From Pontibacter pamirensis (GTDB taxonomy: Bacteria; Bacteroidota; Bacteroidia; Cytophagales; Hymenobacteraceae): DNA of 64,000 bases. The stretch covers positions 22,842 through 86,841 of the forward strand of contig NZ_ML974109.1 in NCBI RefSeq assembly GCF_010015475.1, given 5' to 3'. Position 1 is the first letter of the stretch; each line of letters begins with the position of its first letter. Below, one piece after another: positions 1-7,487 of this stretch. The notes under the pieces were generated by a model, which saw only the letters and a list, made by a program, of their open reading frames with translations, searched no databases and was not told the origin of the DNA. Made by a program: the position numbers and the translations under genes.

Positions 1-22
1 GTCAGGCTTGTCGGGGTGGAAC

Positions 23-68
23 GTGAGCAGGCCGCCTGAGGGATAATGATAAACCCTAACCTGCTCAC
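23..68. repeat. 9-bp inverted repeat near the window edge
   Basis: The arms GTGAGCAGG (23-31) and CCTGCTCAC (60-68) are perfectly complementary around a 28-base spacer that has a smaller GAGGG/CCCT pairing. It may be the 3' hairpin of a gene to the left of the window. No T-run follows directly, so a terminator role is uncertain. Confidence 0.4.
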
Positions 69-289
69 TCCCCTTAGTATTCTTATATAAATAGGTTGAA
101 ATAATATTTCAACTTGTTAGAGGGTGATTTTTTATAAAATATACTTAAGAACCTAAAAAGCGGCCATACATGCTATTTTATGGCATGGGCACGTTTTTGA
201 TATATACCAAATATATGTTTTGTGTGCTACAATTAAAAAGAGAGGTGAAAAAAAAGTACAATTATTTTTCAGAACTGAGAGTAGTCAGC

Positions 290-700
290 AGATGTCCTGT
301 AATGCGGGTGTTTTGTAGACTTGCTTTACCCTTCTGGCTATGTGATGGTGTTTTTTTGTGTGATGGGTATTTTGTTGTGATGCTGGTAATCAGTTAGTTA
401 TATGATGGGTAATTTGTTGGTATGCTGAAAGCCAGTTGGTTATGAGGATATTTGAACAAACTGTGGCGTATGAGGTTTTATTGAGATGGTTTACCCCTTC
501 GTACAAGCATGGGTACTTTATTGTGATGCTGAGTATCAAGTATTTACATTATGTGTATTTTGTTGTGATGCTGGTAATCAATATCTTATGCATGATGAAA
601 TAATCAGTCATAAGTAGTTTTTTATCTCTCCTTAAGCAGTTGGGTGCTTTGTTTGGTTGCTGATTATCAACAAGTTTGGGTATTTTGTTGTCATTGCCCC
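290..700. repeat. Degenerate repeats of about 40 bp
   Basis: The motif TGGGTATTTTGTTGTGATGC followed by TGGTAATCAG recurs in altered form near 363, 404, 510, 553, 640 and 678. Spacing is irregular, at roughly 40 bp for adjacent copies. Stops occur in every frame and no protein is supported. The function is unknown; it resembles a decayed tandem array. Confidence 0.5.
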
Positions 701-714
701 TCCTCTCTCACCTG

Positions 715-830
715 AATACTATATATATATTATAATACACTATATAGTATATAATAATCTTATATAACCCTTATAGATATAGAATAATAGATACTAATAA
801 ATAATAGGAGTATAATAACTGATGATATAG
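715..830. other. AT-rich low-complexity tract
   Basis: Nearly pure A and T with many TATA and ATAA runs and short self-complementary stretches. No gene or specific site is recognised. Confidence 0.6.
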
Positions 831-932
831 AGTATTCTTCATGAGTAAGTAAGATATTACCCCAATGATGGTGTATATAGTTGAAATATGTAACATATCA
901 ACTGTCAACAAGCCCAAGGCCACCCATGAAAC

Positions 933-1350
933 AGGAAAGAACTTGATTCTGTGTATGAAGATTAGATTTTAAACAGTGCATCTATCCTGCTGGAAAATCA
1001 ATACAGGTCGGGGTACTACCTGATTAATGGTAAGCCCACCCCCAAGGGAATGAAGATTACAGAAGCGCAGGCTTAAGTAAGAATACCTGAACCAAGACAT
1101 CAAGCGCTTTGGAAAAGGTAAGAGCAGGTTGGCGAAGCCAGCAATCAACAAGAACATGTTCTCAGCACTGGTTTCTTTTGCGTGCAACTGCGGTCTGGAC
1201 AAACTTAAAGAATACACTTCGTATGCGAGTGAGTAACGCCCCCCAATAACCCTGATGTTGCTTCAGTCTTCAGGCTCGAATCGTGGTGGTAAAGCACTGA
1301 TGGGTTTGACACGTAGAAGAGCAGCAGAATCAAAGCTTCGTTTCTCTTGA
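933..1350 (+). pseudogene. Decayed GH24 phage-type lysozyme (endolysin)
   Basis: Three pieces line up in order with the GH24 lysozyme family. They are a GYG-H-like segment ending in the family signature GMKITEAQA (about 1005-1073), then LNQDIKRF and NKNMFSALVSFACNCGL (about 1081-1230), then the C-terminal GGKALMGLTRRRAAESKL (about 1285-1340). A frameshift near 1074 separates the first piece from the second. TAG at 963 and TAA near 1234 interrupt the frames. Such enzymes cleave peptidoglycan during phage lysis, and this copy cannot make a full protein. It suggests the array lies in a region that once took up phage DNA. The family call rests on remembered signatures, not on a search. Confidence 0.75.
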
Positions 1351-1623
1351 TGATTGAAGTAATGTAAATAATGGTCTCAATGGTCTTAATTTATATTTTC
1401 AGCCCTTCTGAGACACTTTAACAGCACCAGACAGACCAACACCTTAGCGAGGCTCAGAGAGGTTTAAAACAGCTGTAAAAAGAAAGGTTACAAGGAAAGA
1501 GGCTACTCATGACTAACCTCTTTGTTTCTGTATATATGATGTGGGTTTTTATGATATGACAGGATTAAACCACCTGCATAAGTACGCATCTATTCAAGTG
1601 TCGCCTTCAACACAGTGCCTGAA

Positions 1624-1893
1624 ATGAAGCTATTAGAGACGATTACAGAGGCTTTTGCTCCTGCTATGGCAACTACACCACCTCAGGTGTCTGAGAACAA
1701 CAGGGCCTATCAGATACTGTCTGAAGAGGAAATGTGGAAGCTTCAGGAAAGGGAGGATTGGGGCGACAGAGTGGCTGCAAGAATCCTCAGGCTCGTTGAA
1801 GCCGAAAGCAGGTTAGATTTCACTGAGGACGACATGCCCGTCATTCGCCACACTTATCGCATTAAGAAGAGGCACCTAAAGAGGGCTTCATAG
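1624..1893 (+). CDS. Hypothetical protein, 89 aa
   Basis: This small soluble protein is not recognised. It is acidic in the middle (SEEEMWKLQEREDWGDRV) and basic at the C-terminus (RIKKRHLKRAS), with no signal peptide or membrane segment. The ATG at 1624 is preferred, though an in-frame GTG lies at 1615. The frame stays open upstream to a TAA near 1577, so the gene may be the 3' remnant of something longer. It lies on the opposite strand from the cassettes and just outside the last attC. A terminator-like hairpin follows. Codon use looks protein-like but function is unknown. Confidence 0.5.
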   Translation: MKLLETITEAFAPAMATTPPQVSENNRAYQILSEEEMWKLQEREDWGDRVAARILRLVEAESRLDFTEDDMPVIRHTYRIKKRHLKRAS

Positions 1894-1901
1894 CAGCGTA
1901 A

Positions 1902-1928
1902 GAGCATGTTTATATATGTATGTAGCTC
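1902..1928. mobile_element. Possible MITE end fragment
   Basis: Starts GAGCATGTTTA preceded by TAA, like the left end of the 159-bp element at 35221, and ends in GCTC. It could be a collapsed or solo copy; 11 shared bases are weak evidence. Confidence 0.3.
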
Positions 1929-1977
1929 TCTATGGATTTAGATTAACAGATTACTCAATTATTGAACATCAGCACAG

Positions 1978-2020
1978 AGAAGCCTTCCAATGAAAAACGG
2001 AGGGCTTTCTTGTTTCTGTT
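1978..2020 (+). terminator. Terminator-like hairpin
   Basis: AAGCCTTCC (1980-1988) pairs with GGAGGGCTT (1999-2007), with one G-U pair, around an A-rich loop. A T-rich tract follows on the plus strand, in position to end transcription of the small gene upstream. Confidence 0.55.
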
Positions 2021-2036
2021 TCTCAATCTTCTATAT

Positions 2037-2087
2037 AGGTCTCGTACATGAGGTGGCGAAGCTAACTTATAGCTCTTGTGGGAGTTT
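2037..2087 (-). other. attC site 1 (terminal, degenerate)
   Basis: The last site of the array. It keeps the short-class stem (GTGGCGAAGC with TTATAG) but its outer GTT core is replaced by TATA and its inner core reads GTGGGAG. It probably marks a decayed array end. Confidence 0.6.
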
Positions 2088-2089
2088 CG

Positions 2090-2452
2090 TCATTTGTTGT
2101 TTTCATTCCAGTTCTTCAACCAGAACTGATAACCTATAGCATCTGCTGAGTCTCCTTGAGATTCCGTTTTGATTATTGTTAGTGCTTTTTCTTCTTTTTC
2201 TTTGTCCGTTGGAAGTCTCTCAAGAATATGAACTGCTGCCCATAAACTTATTTTATGTTCGGGAATATCGAGTAAATCCGCAAATTCGTTTGGAGTTTCA
2301 GGTGTCTGCTCGTTGGCTATTGCTTCAACTATTTTGTACATTCTGCCTACAGCCTTATTGCGGCTTTTAACAGATGCTTTATCGCTATAATCTGTACAAG
2401 CGCATGTAGCCGCTAAGCTTTTGTACTCTTCTATCAAGTCTTTTTTTATCAT
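2090..2452 (-). CDS. DUF2019-like protein (last cassette)
   Basis: This 120-aa soluble protein resembles the DUF2019 family. It has an N-terminal helix (IEEYKSLAATCACTDYSDK), a NKAVGRMYKIVEAI segment and the characteristic SLWAAVHILE helix, followed by a C-terminal tail. The family's function is unknown, and members often sit in toxin-immunity or defence contexts. The start is placed at MIKKDL; upstream in-frame ATGs at 2467 and 2458 lie in or beside attC 2 and are less likely. It is the distal cassette, far from any attI promoter, so expression would need an internal promoter. The family call is from pattern memory. Confidence 0.6.
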   Translation of the reverse strand: MIKKDLIEEYKSLAATCACTDYSDKASVKSRNKAVGRMYKIVEAIANEQTPETPNEFADLLDIPEHKISLWAAVHILERLPTDKEKEEKALTIIKTESQGDSADAIGYQFWLKNWNENNK

Positions 2453-2461
2453 TGGCATGCG

Positions 2462-2515
2462 GCACAACGTACTTGCCTATAATGTGGCATAGCTATATTA
2501 TAGGCGTGGTTTGCG
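2462..2515 (-). other. attC site 2 (short class)
   Basis: GCACAAC core, CCTATAATGTGGCATAGC and TATATTATAGG stem, GTTTGC core. The stem arms CCTATAAT and ATTATAGG are complementary. Confidence 0.8.
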
Positions 2516-2779
2516 TTTGTATTTCTTCACTATTTGTTCTTCTTCTGATTCAATCTTCAAGATGCTTTCTTTAGAAGTCACAGAATTTATCTCTACACAG
2601 TTTCTAAGCCCACCTATTTGCTCTCTTGCACAAAGTGAATCTTGAAAATCCTTAACTGAGTTTTTCTTGTTATTCTTTATGTCGTGGAGTATTAAGGCTT
2701 CGTTCTCTTCGTGTAGGTCGGTGATATAGAGAAGTACCTGTTCAGCTTCATTTACGCCACCAGAATACCATTTAATAAT
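2498..2779 (-). pseudogene. C-terminal remainder of the frameshifted lipoprotein cassette
   Basis: This frame has no ATG. It overlaps the end of the upstream lipoprotein in another frame and runs 93 codons into attC 2 (EAEQVLLYITDLHEENEALI early, KKYKRKPRL at the end). The join NG-YSGGVNEAEQ continues the lipoprotein sensibly, so a one-base deletion near 2775 probably split one gene of about 230 codons. The alternative, an independent small gene, would need an ATT or other rare start. Confidence 0.6.
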
Positions 2780-3183
2780 TCATTTCCAGTCTTCTTTTCT
2801 ATGAGTTGTATTGGGTGCGGATTACCTGCACCGAAAGAATACACAAACAAAAAAGTATCTCCAAAATCAGCACCTATGTAGCCAAGATTCTTATGTAGCA
2901 TTTCAGAATTTTCTTCATTCAGTACTTTAATATCTTTTTTCCCCTTAACTAAAGTTAGGCTCTGTAATACTTCGTCAGTTGTAGAACTTGGGTATACCCT
3001 GTAAGACAAATGATAAACATGACTTAGCAATGTGTCAAAACTATATTGCTCTATCGAGTCAACTTTAATCAATTGTTTGGCTGCACCTTCTTTCAGAGAT
3101 GAATTATTCATTTGTTTATCCTGTACAATTGTGGTACAGGAACAAATGAAAGCGAGCAATATTATGTATAGGAGCTTTATCAT
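2752..3183 (-). CDS. Lipoprotein cassette, probably truncated by a frameshift
   Basis: This 143-aa protein begins with a signal peptide and lipobox (AFICSC), so it is predicted to be lipid-anchored and periplasmic or outer-membrane. The mature part has no recognised domain; a segment FGAGNPHPIQLIEKKTGNEL precedes an abrupt end. The frame breaks there and coding sequence continues in another frame down to 2498. The cassette start core is GTTAGCA and the end core GCAAAC, complementary at most positions. Function is unknown. Damage may be real decay or a sequencing error. Confidence 0.65.
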   Translation of the reverse strand: MIKLLYIILLAFICSCTTIVQDKQMNNSSLKEGAAKQLIKVDSIEQYSFDTLLSHVYHLSYRVYPSSTTDEVLQSLTLVKGKKDIKVLNEENSEMLHKNLGYIGADFGDTFLFVYSFGAGNPHPIQLIEKKTGNELLNGILVA

Positions 3184-3193
3184 TTCATATGCA

Positions 3194-3258
3194 TGCTAAC
3201 GGTTAGGACAGGCTGCGAACGAGGCATAGCCGAGTATGAAGCCTGTGTCGTGTTAGCG
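3194..3258 (-). other. attC site 3 (65-bp class)
   Basis: TGCTAAC core, GGACAGGCTGC stem, GAGGCATAGCCGAG centre, GTTAGCG core. The neighbouring gene's stop TAA lies inside the GTTAGCG core. Confidence 0.9.
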
Positions 3259-3792
3259 GAAGGAGTTCTTGTCTAACCGATACAGCACTTGTCTGAAATA
3301 CTTGTTAAGTAGTCCAGTACCTTTAAAAGTCTCTAACACTTTTGGTGCAGCTTCAACCTCTGCCTTTCTATACTCATTCTGGTCAACATTTATCAAGCTA
3401 CCCAAATATGCCAGTTTGTAGATTAAATTTTTTGGTTCAAGAAGAGTCGCTTTCAAAAGCATTTCTTCTCCTTCCTTTTCTAAGTCTTCATAATCGCCAT
3501 ACTCATAAGGGAAGATTGAAACAGTATAACCAGCAACAAAATTGAAATCAGCTTTATCAGAAAATCTCACTTTCCCTTCCTCATACATTACCTGCAATCT
3601 ATGACTTAAGTTAACCTTGTCATGGAAGCTGCTTGGAGCGTCTTCAATTGCTGTCCATAGGAAAAAGTAAAAGTGCTTCCACACCTCATAGTTACTTTTA
3701 TCCGCTGAATATATTAGATTGTAAGCCTGAAAAGTCTCATTGAACTGCTCTTTTTCCTCAAGCTCAAATATGTACTGAAGCTTTTGAGTCAT
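3253..3792 (-). CDS. Hypothetical helical (TPR-like) protein cassette
   Basis: A 179-aa soluble, acidic, mostly helical protein with repeated aromatic and Leu positions like tetratricopeptide helices (SNYEVWKHFYFFLW, KATLLEPKNLIYKLAYLGSL). No catalytic motif or signal peptide is seen. The start ATG sits about 23 bases after the cassette start core GTTAGCG, and the stop codon is formed within the end core CGCTAAC, a perfect 7-base pair. Function unknown; a protein-binding role is inference only. Confidence 0.7.
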   Translation of the reverse strand: MTQKLQYIFELEEKEQFNETFQAYNLIYSADKSNYEVWKHFYFFLWTAIEDAPSSFHDKVNLSHRLQVMYEEGKVRFSDKADFNFVAGYTVSIFPYEYGDYEDLEKEGEEMLLKATLLEPKNLIYKLAYLGSLINVDQNEYRKAEVEAAPKVLETFKGTGLLNKYFRQVLYRLDKNSFR

Positions 3793-3814
3793 TTCTCTTA
3801 ATGATTAAGCCTAC

Positions 3815-3867
3815 CGCTAACGTCTCTGCTACAAGGTGGCGAAGCTAACTTATAGGTTTGGTTGGCG
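3815..3867 (-). other. attC site 4 (short class)
   Basis: CGCTAAC core, CTACAAGGTGGCGAAGC and TTATAGG stem, GTTGGCG core. Confidence 0.9.
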
Positions 3868-4039
3868 TATCGTTGTTCTTATTCTTTTCTTCTTTTCGCT
3901 TCTTCTTGACTTCCCGCTTTACACTACTCTTTTCAGCATACTCGTTTAACAAAGAATCTTTGTCCTTAGCCATTTCGTCAAGCTCTCGTTTTGAGAGTCC
4001 TTTCAAATCCTTACGGGTTACATGATAACTCTTTGACAT
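3845..4039 (-). CDS. Small charged protein cassette, 64 aa
   Basis: A short, very charged, probably helical protein: an N-terminal KDLKGLSKRELDEMAKDKDS, then a lysine-rich tail (VKREVKKKRKEEKNKN). The shape fits a small nucleic-acid-binding or antitoxin-like protein, but no family is recognised. It fills a cassette of about 220 bp whose cores GTTGGCG and CGCCAAC match perfectly. The stop lies inside attC 4. Confidence 0.65.
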   Translation of the reverse strand: MSKSYHVTRKDLKGLSKRELDEMAKDKDSLLNEYAEKSSVKREVKKKRKEEKNKNNDTPTKPIS

Positions 4040-4078
4040 TGTTTTCTTTTGTTTTGAGTTCTATTGATTGTCTATGCA

Positions 4079-4146
4079 CGCCAACGGTCTCGTACATGAG
4101 GTGAGTGAGGCATTTGCCGAAGTTTTGCTCATGTGCATTGTTGTAA
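4079..4146 (-). other. attC site 5 (65-bp class)
   Basis: CGCCAAC core, CTCGTACATGAGGTGAGTGAGGC with GCTCATGTGC stem, GTTGTAA core. Confidence 0.9.
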
Positions 4147-4151
4147 GCTGT

Positions 4152-4730
4152 TTATTTTTTTACGGCAACAACTATTCCTGTTGCCCACACCTGCTTTGTC
4201 AAAACCAAGTCCTCTCTTGTTTCTAAGCGGTCAATAAGGTTGATTGCCTTTTCATGATGCCCCTCTGGCCAGTTGGGCTGCGGCAGCATATCGTCAATGA
4301 TATATACCCCTCCTTTATTCAACATGGACAACGCTTCATCCAAAAGAAGATATTTCCCATGCCATGTGTCGGCAAAAATGTAGTCAAACTTTTGATGCTT
4401 GTTACTTTCAATCCATTCGCCACCATCTGTATCAATCAGTTCCAACCGCTTATCATCACTAAGGAACTGCCGTGCGATTTCCAAGAACTGAGCATCATTG
4501 TCTATCGAAACCAGTGTGGAAGCATCATCCATGCCGTCCAGAATCCATGCTGTTGACAATCCAGTTCCCGTTCCAAGTTCAAGAAATTTACCTGATGGTT
4601 TAGAGCCTGCAAGCGTCCGAAGCAAAGAGCATGTTAGTACATCTGAGGCCATTGTAAAACCTGATTTTTTAGTAGCTTCATCAATAGCGATATAAGACTT
4701 CGGGAACTGCTGGTTTATTTCTTCTGTCAT
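4152..4730 (-). CDS. Class I SAM-dependent methyltransferase cassette
   Basis: This 192-aa protein has the Rossmann SAM-binding motif LELGTGTGLST (about residue 50), an acidic motif II region (VSIDND), FDYIFADTWHGKY after strand 4 and IDDMLPQPNWPEGH after strand 5. The arrangement resembles metal-dependent O-methyltransferases (family 3 type). The substrate is unknown. It is the cassette most clearly encoding an enzyme. Cassette cores GTTGTAAG and CTTACAAC pair over 8 bases. Confidence 0.85.
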   Translation of the reverse strand: MTEEINQQFPKSYIAIDEATKKSGFTMASDVLTCSLLRTLAGSKPSGKFLELGTGTGLSTAWILDGMDDASTLVSIDNDAQFLEIARQFLSDDKRLELIDTDGGEWIESNKHQKFDYIFADTWHGKYLLLDEALSMLNKGGVYIIDDMLPQPNWPEGHHEKAINLIDRLETREDLVLTKQVWATGIVVAVKK

Positions 4731-4751
4731 TATTTATTTTGTTAAAATATC

Positions 4752-4801
4752 TTACAACTCGGCTATGAGGTGGCGTAGCTAAAGTTTAGGTGTGGTTATG
4801 C
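4752..4801 (-). other. attC site 6 (short class)
   Basis: TTACAAC core, GGCTATGAGGTGGCGTAGC and TTTAGG stem, GTTATGC core. The downstream cassette's own start core (GTTGAGT) does not match GCATAAC well. Confidence 0.8.
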
Positions 4802-4807
4802 ATTGTT

Positions 4808-5443
4808 TTACTTCAGATTTTGCCCTAAGCTTACTGATAGTTCTTTTTCTGACCATGGAAAGTATCCAGATGCTTCTTCTACGCCTTCGTTAAATCTCAC
4901 AATAGCGACTGTCTTATTATCTGGCATCCTAAATACCCAAATCCCATGCTGCTTTTCATCCTTAAAGCTTCCTTCAGTGTTCTGAATCCCACTCTCAAAC
5001 CATTCAGCTATTCTTCCATTCTTTTTGCCGTTCACCCAAATGATGTGGTTTAGTCCCCCGCTTTGTGTGTATTCTTCTATTTTATTTTCTATTTTCAGAT
5101 TCACCTTCAGCTTTTTAAAAGTCCTTTCCATGTCGGAGAGGTAACTTCTAAAACCACCTTCTTCATACAATGTCTCTCCGTCAAGCCCATACAGCCTGTA
5201 ATCTGATGGTTGACACTTAGGCATTTCATAAGTTGTCACAAGTGCGCCATGTGTTGCGTAGCCTTCGGCAAGTGCATTTTTAAGTTCAGCGACTTTGCTT
5301 GAATGGACATACTTGAAGTACCCAAGCGACTCAAGCTTTTGAACAACTTCTTTGCCCGAAGTCTTTTTCTGAAAAATGCACTTGAAACTAAACAACATGA
5401 CTATTGAAGAAAGGCAGAAGGTGAATAGTAAGACCTTTTTCAT
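4808..5443 (-). CDS. Exported MORN-like repeat protein cassette
   Basis: This 211-aa protein starts with a hydrophobic signal segment (LLFTFCLSSIVMLFSF). Near residues 135-170 it has a MORN/YwqK-like repeat, NGKKNGRIAEWFESG then GSFKDEKQHGIWVF, a pattern of G-x-W hairpins seen in so-called YwqK-type antitoxin-like proteins. The lipobox is not clear, so it may be periplasmic or anchored by the N-terminus. Function is unknown. The stop codon lies just outside attC 6. Confidence 0.65.
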   Translation of the reverse strand: MKKVLLFTFCLSSIVMLFSFKCIFQKKTSGKEVVQKLESLGYFKYVHSSKVAELKNALAEGYATHGALVTTYEMPKCQPSDYRLYGLDGETLYEEGGFRSYLSDMERTFKKLKVNLKIENKIEEYTQSGGLNHIIWVNGKKNGRIAEWFESGIQNTEGSFKDEKQHGIWVFRMPDNKTVAIVRFNEGVEEASGYFPWSEKELSVSLGQNLK

Positions 5444-5456
5444 TGATTACAATTTT

Positions 5457-5510
5457 ACTCAACGTACTGGGCTTTGCGGTGGCGTAGCTACTTTATAGGT
5501 GTTGTTGGCA
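5457..5510 (-). other. attC site 7 (short class)
   Basis: ACTCAAC core, GGGCTTTGCGGTGGCGTAGC stem, GTTGGCA core. Confidence 0.85.
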
Positions 5511-5520
5511 GAGGTAGTTT

Positions 5521-6096
5521 TCATTTTCTGTTTAAACTGTCATAAGGTACACTAACTGGAGTTGGCGGAGGAGGTAATAACACGTCTTTAGCTGTGCTAA
5601 AGTATCTGTCCTCGCTTTTAATTAGATTTTGACTCTCAACGATTTCAAACAAACTGTGCATCTTCCTCTGTAATTCATTTTCAAGAGTACCCTTCATTAC
5701 TACCTCCCCATTAGCAAACTTTAGTTTTAAAGAGTACCAAGGCTCGTGTTCAGCATCATAGTACTCGCTTTTCAAGCTATTAAAATCTATAGAGTCAAGT
5801 AGTTGATGAATTCTCCCCATACTTTGGGAGTCAAGTTTCGCTTTGTAATTTTCTACTATAGTCGTTTCGTCTCTCAAGCGATAGAAGACTATACTGTCCT
5901 GCAGAATCTCCACATCCTTACTCTTCCTCTCTCGGCCATACAAAGGGTTCATGGAGAAAGCAATTCTTTGAAAGCTAATGTCCTTCTTTTCAGTTGGAGA
6001 TTGTTCAGTTACTTCATCACCTAACTGTATTTTTTCTTCACTACCCCCACAGGATATTAGAATCGTCAGAAACACCAGTGATAAGAGGTTTTTCAT
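5521..6096 (-). CDS. Lipoprotein cassette, 191 aa
   Basis: The start at MKNLLSLVFL gives a signal peptide with a good lipobox (LISCGG), so the protein should be lipid-anchored. The mature region is charged and ends in a proline-rich tail (LLPPPPTPVSVPYDS). The segment EPWYSLKLKFANGEVV resembles beta-sandwich domains of uncharacterised Bacteroidetes lipoproteins. The frame runs open through attC 8 upstream, but the ATG at 6096 is clearly the start. Cores GTTGGCAG and CTGCCAAT match except at the recombination base. Confidence 0.7.
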   Translation of the reverse strand: MKNLLSLVFLTILISCGGSEEKIQLGDEVTEQSPTEKKDISFQRIAFSMNPLYGRERKSKDVEILQDSIVFYRLRDETTIVENYKAKLDSQSMGRIHQLLDSIDFNSLKSEYYDAEHEPWYSLKLKFANGEVVMKGTLENELQRKMHSLFEIVESQNLIKSEDRYFSTAKDVLLPPPPTPVSVPYDSLNRK

Positions 6097-6108
6097 AATT
6101 TCTATTGC

Positions 6109-6173
6109 TGCCAATGATGTGGTGCAGCCGAAGCCCGTAGCGTAGCGAGGGTTAAGACTGAACTTGGTTGGCA
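6109..6173 (-). other. attC site 8 (65-bp class)
   Basis: TGCCAAT core (T instead of C), GTGCAGCCGAAGCCC, GCGTAGCGAGGG, AGACTGAAC stem, GTTGGCA core. Close to sites 9 and 33. Confidence 0.9.
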
Positions 6174-6185
6174 TGAGAGCTTCTT

Positions 6186-6452
6186 TTATTCTTTTATTAA
6201 CTTGTTGAGGCGTGGCTGTAATACCCAATAACCGATGATTGAGAACCATATCAGAAAAAGCTCTCCTACATAGTCTCCGAACTTTGCGACCCGTCCTAAC
6301 TCAACTGTTTTCATTGTCTTTGCAGCAAAGCGTAAACCCATGAAGATGAAAACCATTGACAAAAGGTGAAGCACAACTATTGCAATACCAGCCACTGCCA
6401 CATTATCTCCCGAACCGTCTGTCAGAAAACCCATATATATTATGGTTCCCAA
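6186..6452 (-). pseudogene. C-terminal part of an interrupted membrane-protein cassette
   Basis: This is the same reading frame as the upstream piece at 6513-6710, separated by an in-frame TAA and 20 open codons. Its end (VELGRVAKFGDYVGELFL, QPRLNKLIKE) parallels the paralogue at 7488-8000 (IELGREAKIGEYAGDVVL, QPRINKVLSE). It has two hydrophobic segments. Translation from the internal TTG at 6452 is possible but unlikely. Confidence 0.75.
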
Positions 6453-6512
6453 GATATATAGTATCGGAATCGAAAAGTAGACTTTAAATCTTCCAGAGTT
6501 TAGCCTTGTATC

Positions 6513-6710
6513 TTACGGAAGCTTTTGGTTCAACTCTGTTGCTATCGCCCATACCCATCCCAAGGTTCCAAGGGTAAAGAGTACCATCATAACTGGAAAC
6601 ACCTCAAACATCAATTCAGGATGAGAGAAGGTGAATACATTTATTAGTATTGGAAGTCCCCATGTCAGGAGAAACAATTGCCAATGCTTTAGCTTTAGAA
6701 GAAACTTCAT
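6513..6710 (-). pseudogene. N-terminal part of an interrupted membrane-protein cassette
   Basis: Sixty-five codons with two membrane segments, starting MKFLLKLKHWQLFLL like the paralogue MKAILKAKHWQIFLI. It ends at a TAA that falls where the paralogue has Asp (LP-stop-DTRLN versus VPDNVRLN). The rest of the protein continues in the same frame to 6186, giving about 174 codons against 170 in the paralogue. It is a single nonsense change or a sequencing error. Function is unknown. Confidence 0.8.
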
Positions 6711-6739
6711 TTGTTCTGTTTTTATAACTTATGCTTTGA

Positions 6740-6805
6740 TGCCAACGGTACTCGTGCAGCCGAAGCCCAAAGCGTAGCGAGGGTTAAAGCTGAACTTTGT
6801 TGGCG
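6740..6805 (-). other. attC site 9 (65-bp class)
   Basis: TGCCAAC core, CGTGCAGCCGAAGCCC, GCGTAGCGAGGG, AGCTGAAC, GTTGGCG core. Confidence 0.92.
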
Positions 6806-6818
6806 GAAGCTGTTCTTT

Positions 6819-7391
6819 TTAACCACCAATCGAATTTCTGAAGAACCTGTAACATTCTCCTGTATCAATGTTGGTGACTATGTTAAAGTACCACTCTCCA
6901 CCATCATCTACTTCTACTACTTCTGTTTTCCAGTCTGAATGGGCAAAGGAACTCTCTATTGAAAAGCAGTTAATCCAAATCAACTTCTGACCTTTCTCAT
7001 TTCTGGCACCATAGTACTGTCTCCTATAACTTGGTAATTCTTCAATCGCATTATTGGAGATTCTTAAGCTATCTGCACCTATCTTGTCAACTTCAACACA
7101 TCTTTTTAAGATTCTCTCTGCTTCCACGATGTTTTCAAGAGATGGGGTGAAGGGAGTAACTTCTTCCGCTTCCGTAGGTCTCATGAGCATGCTAAAGGTG
7201 TAAACATCATGTGTTGGTTTTTCTTGCTCATTAAATACAACACCTGAAAAGCTTTTGGTCTCAATCAGGTAATTTGCTGAACTATCAACTGGGGTTACAG
7301 CATATTCCACTCCATTAATTTCATAAGTTTCTGTCTTACTACATGAACAGAAACAAACCAAAAGTATAAGAAGAGGTATAAGCTGCTTCAT
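6819..7391 (-). CDS. Lipoprotein cassette, 190 aa
   Basis: A signal peptide and Cys-rich lipobox (LVCFCSCSK) predict lipid anchoring. The mature protein has no recognised domain; it holds a central helix (LENIVEAERILKRC) and an aromatic-rich C-terminal beta region (GEWYFNIVTNIDTGECYRFF). Cassette cores GTTGGCGG and CCGCCAAC pair over 8 bases. Function unknown. Confidence 0.7.
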   Translation of the reverse strand: MKQLIPLLILLVCFCSCSKTETYEINGVEYAVTPVDSSANYLIETKSFSGVVFNEQEKPTHDVYTFSMLMRPTEAEEVTPFTPSLENIVEAERILKRCVEVDKIGADSLRISNNAIEELPSYRRQYYGARNEKGQKLIWINCFSIESSFAHSDWKTEVVEVDDGGEWYFNIVTNIDTGECYRFFRNSIGG

Positions 7392-7411
7392 ATTTTCATA
7401 GTTAAAGTTAC

Positions 7412-7477
7412 CGCCAACGGATAGTACATAAGGTGAGCAAGGGGTAGCCGAAGCGAAACTTATGTGCCGTGTTGGCG
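7412..7477 (-). other. attC site 10 (65-bp class)
   Basis: CGCCAAC core, GTACATAAG and CTTATGTGC stem arms, GGTAGCCGAAGC centre, GTTGGCG core. The outer cores are perfectly complementary. Confidence 0.92.
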
Positions 7478-7487
7478 GCTGGAGTTC

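Noticed and set aside
170..397. A 75-codon plus-strand frame in the left flank
   Set aside because: It overlaps the degenerate repeats and AT-rich DNA and has odd composition (rich in Phe, Cys and Val); not supported.
969..1217. An 82-codon minus-strand reading frame
   Set aside because: It lies antisense to the lysozyme remnant, and the plus strand carries the recognisable family signatures.
1902..1928. A complete second copy of the 159-bp MITE
   Set aside because: Only about 11 bases and a short GCTC end are shared, so at best it is a fragment.
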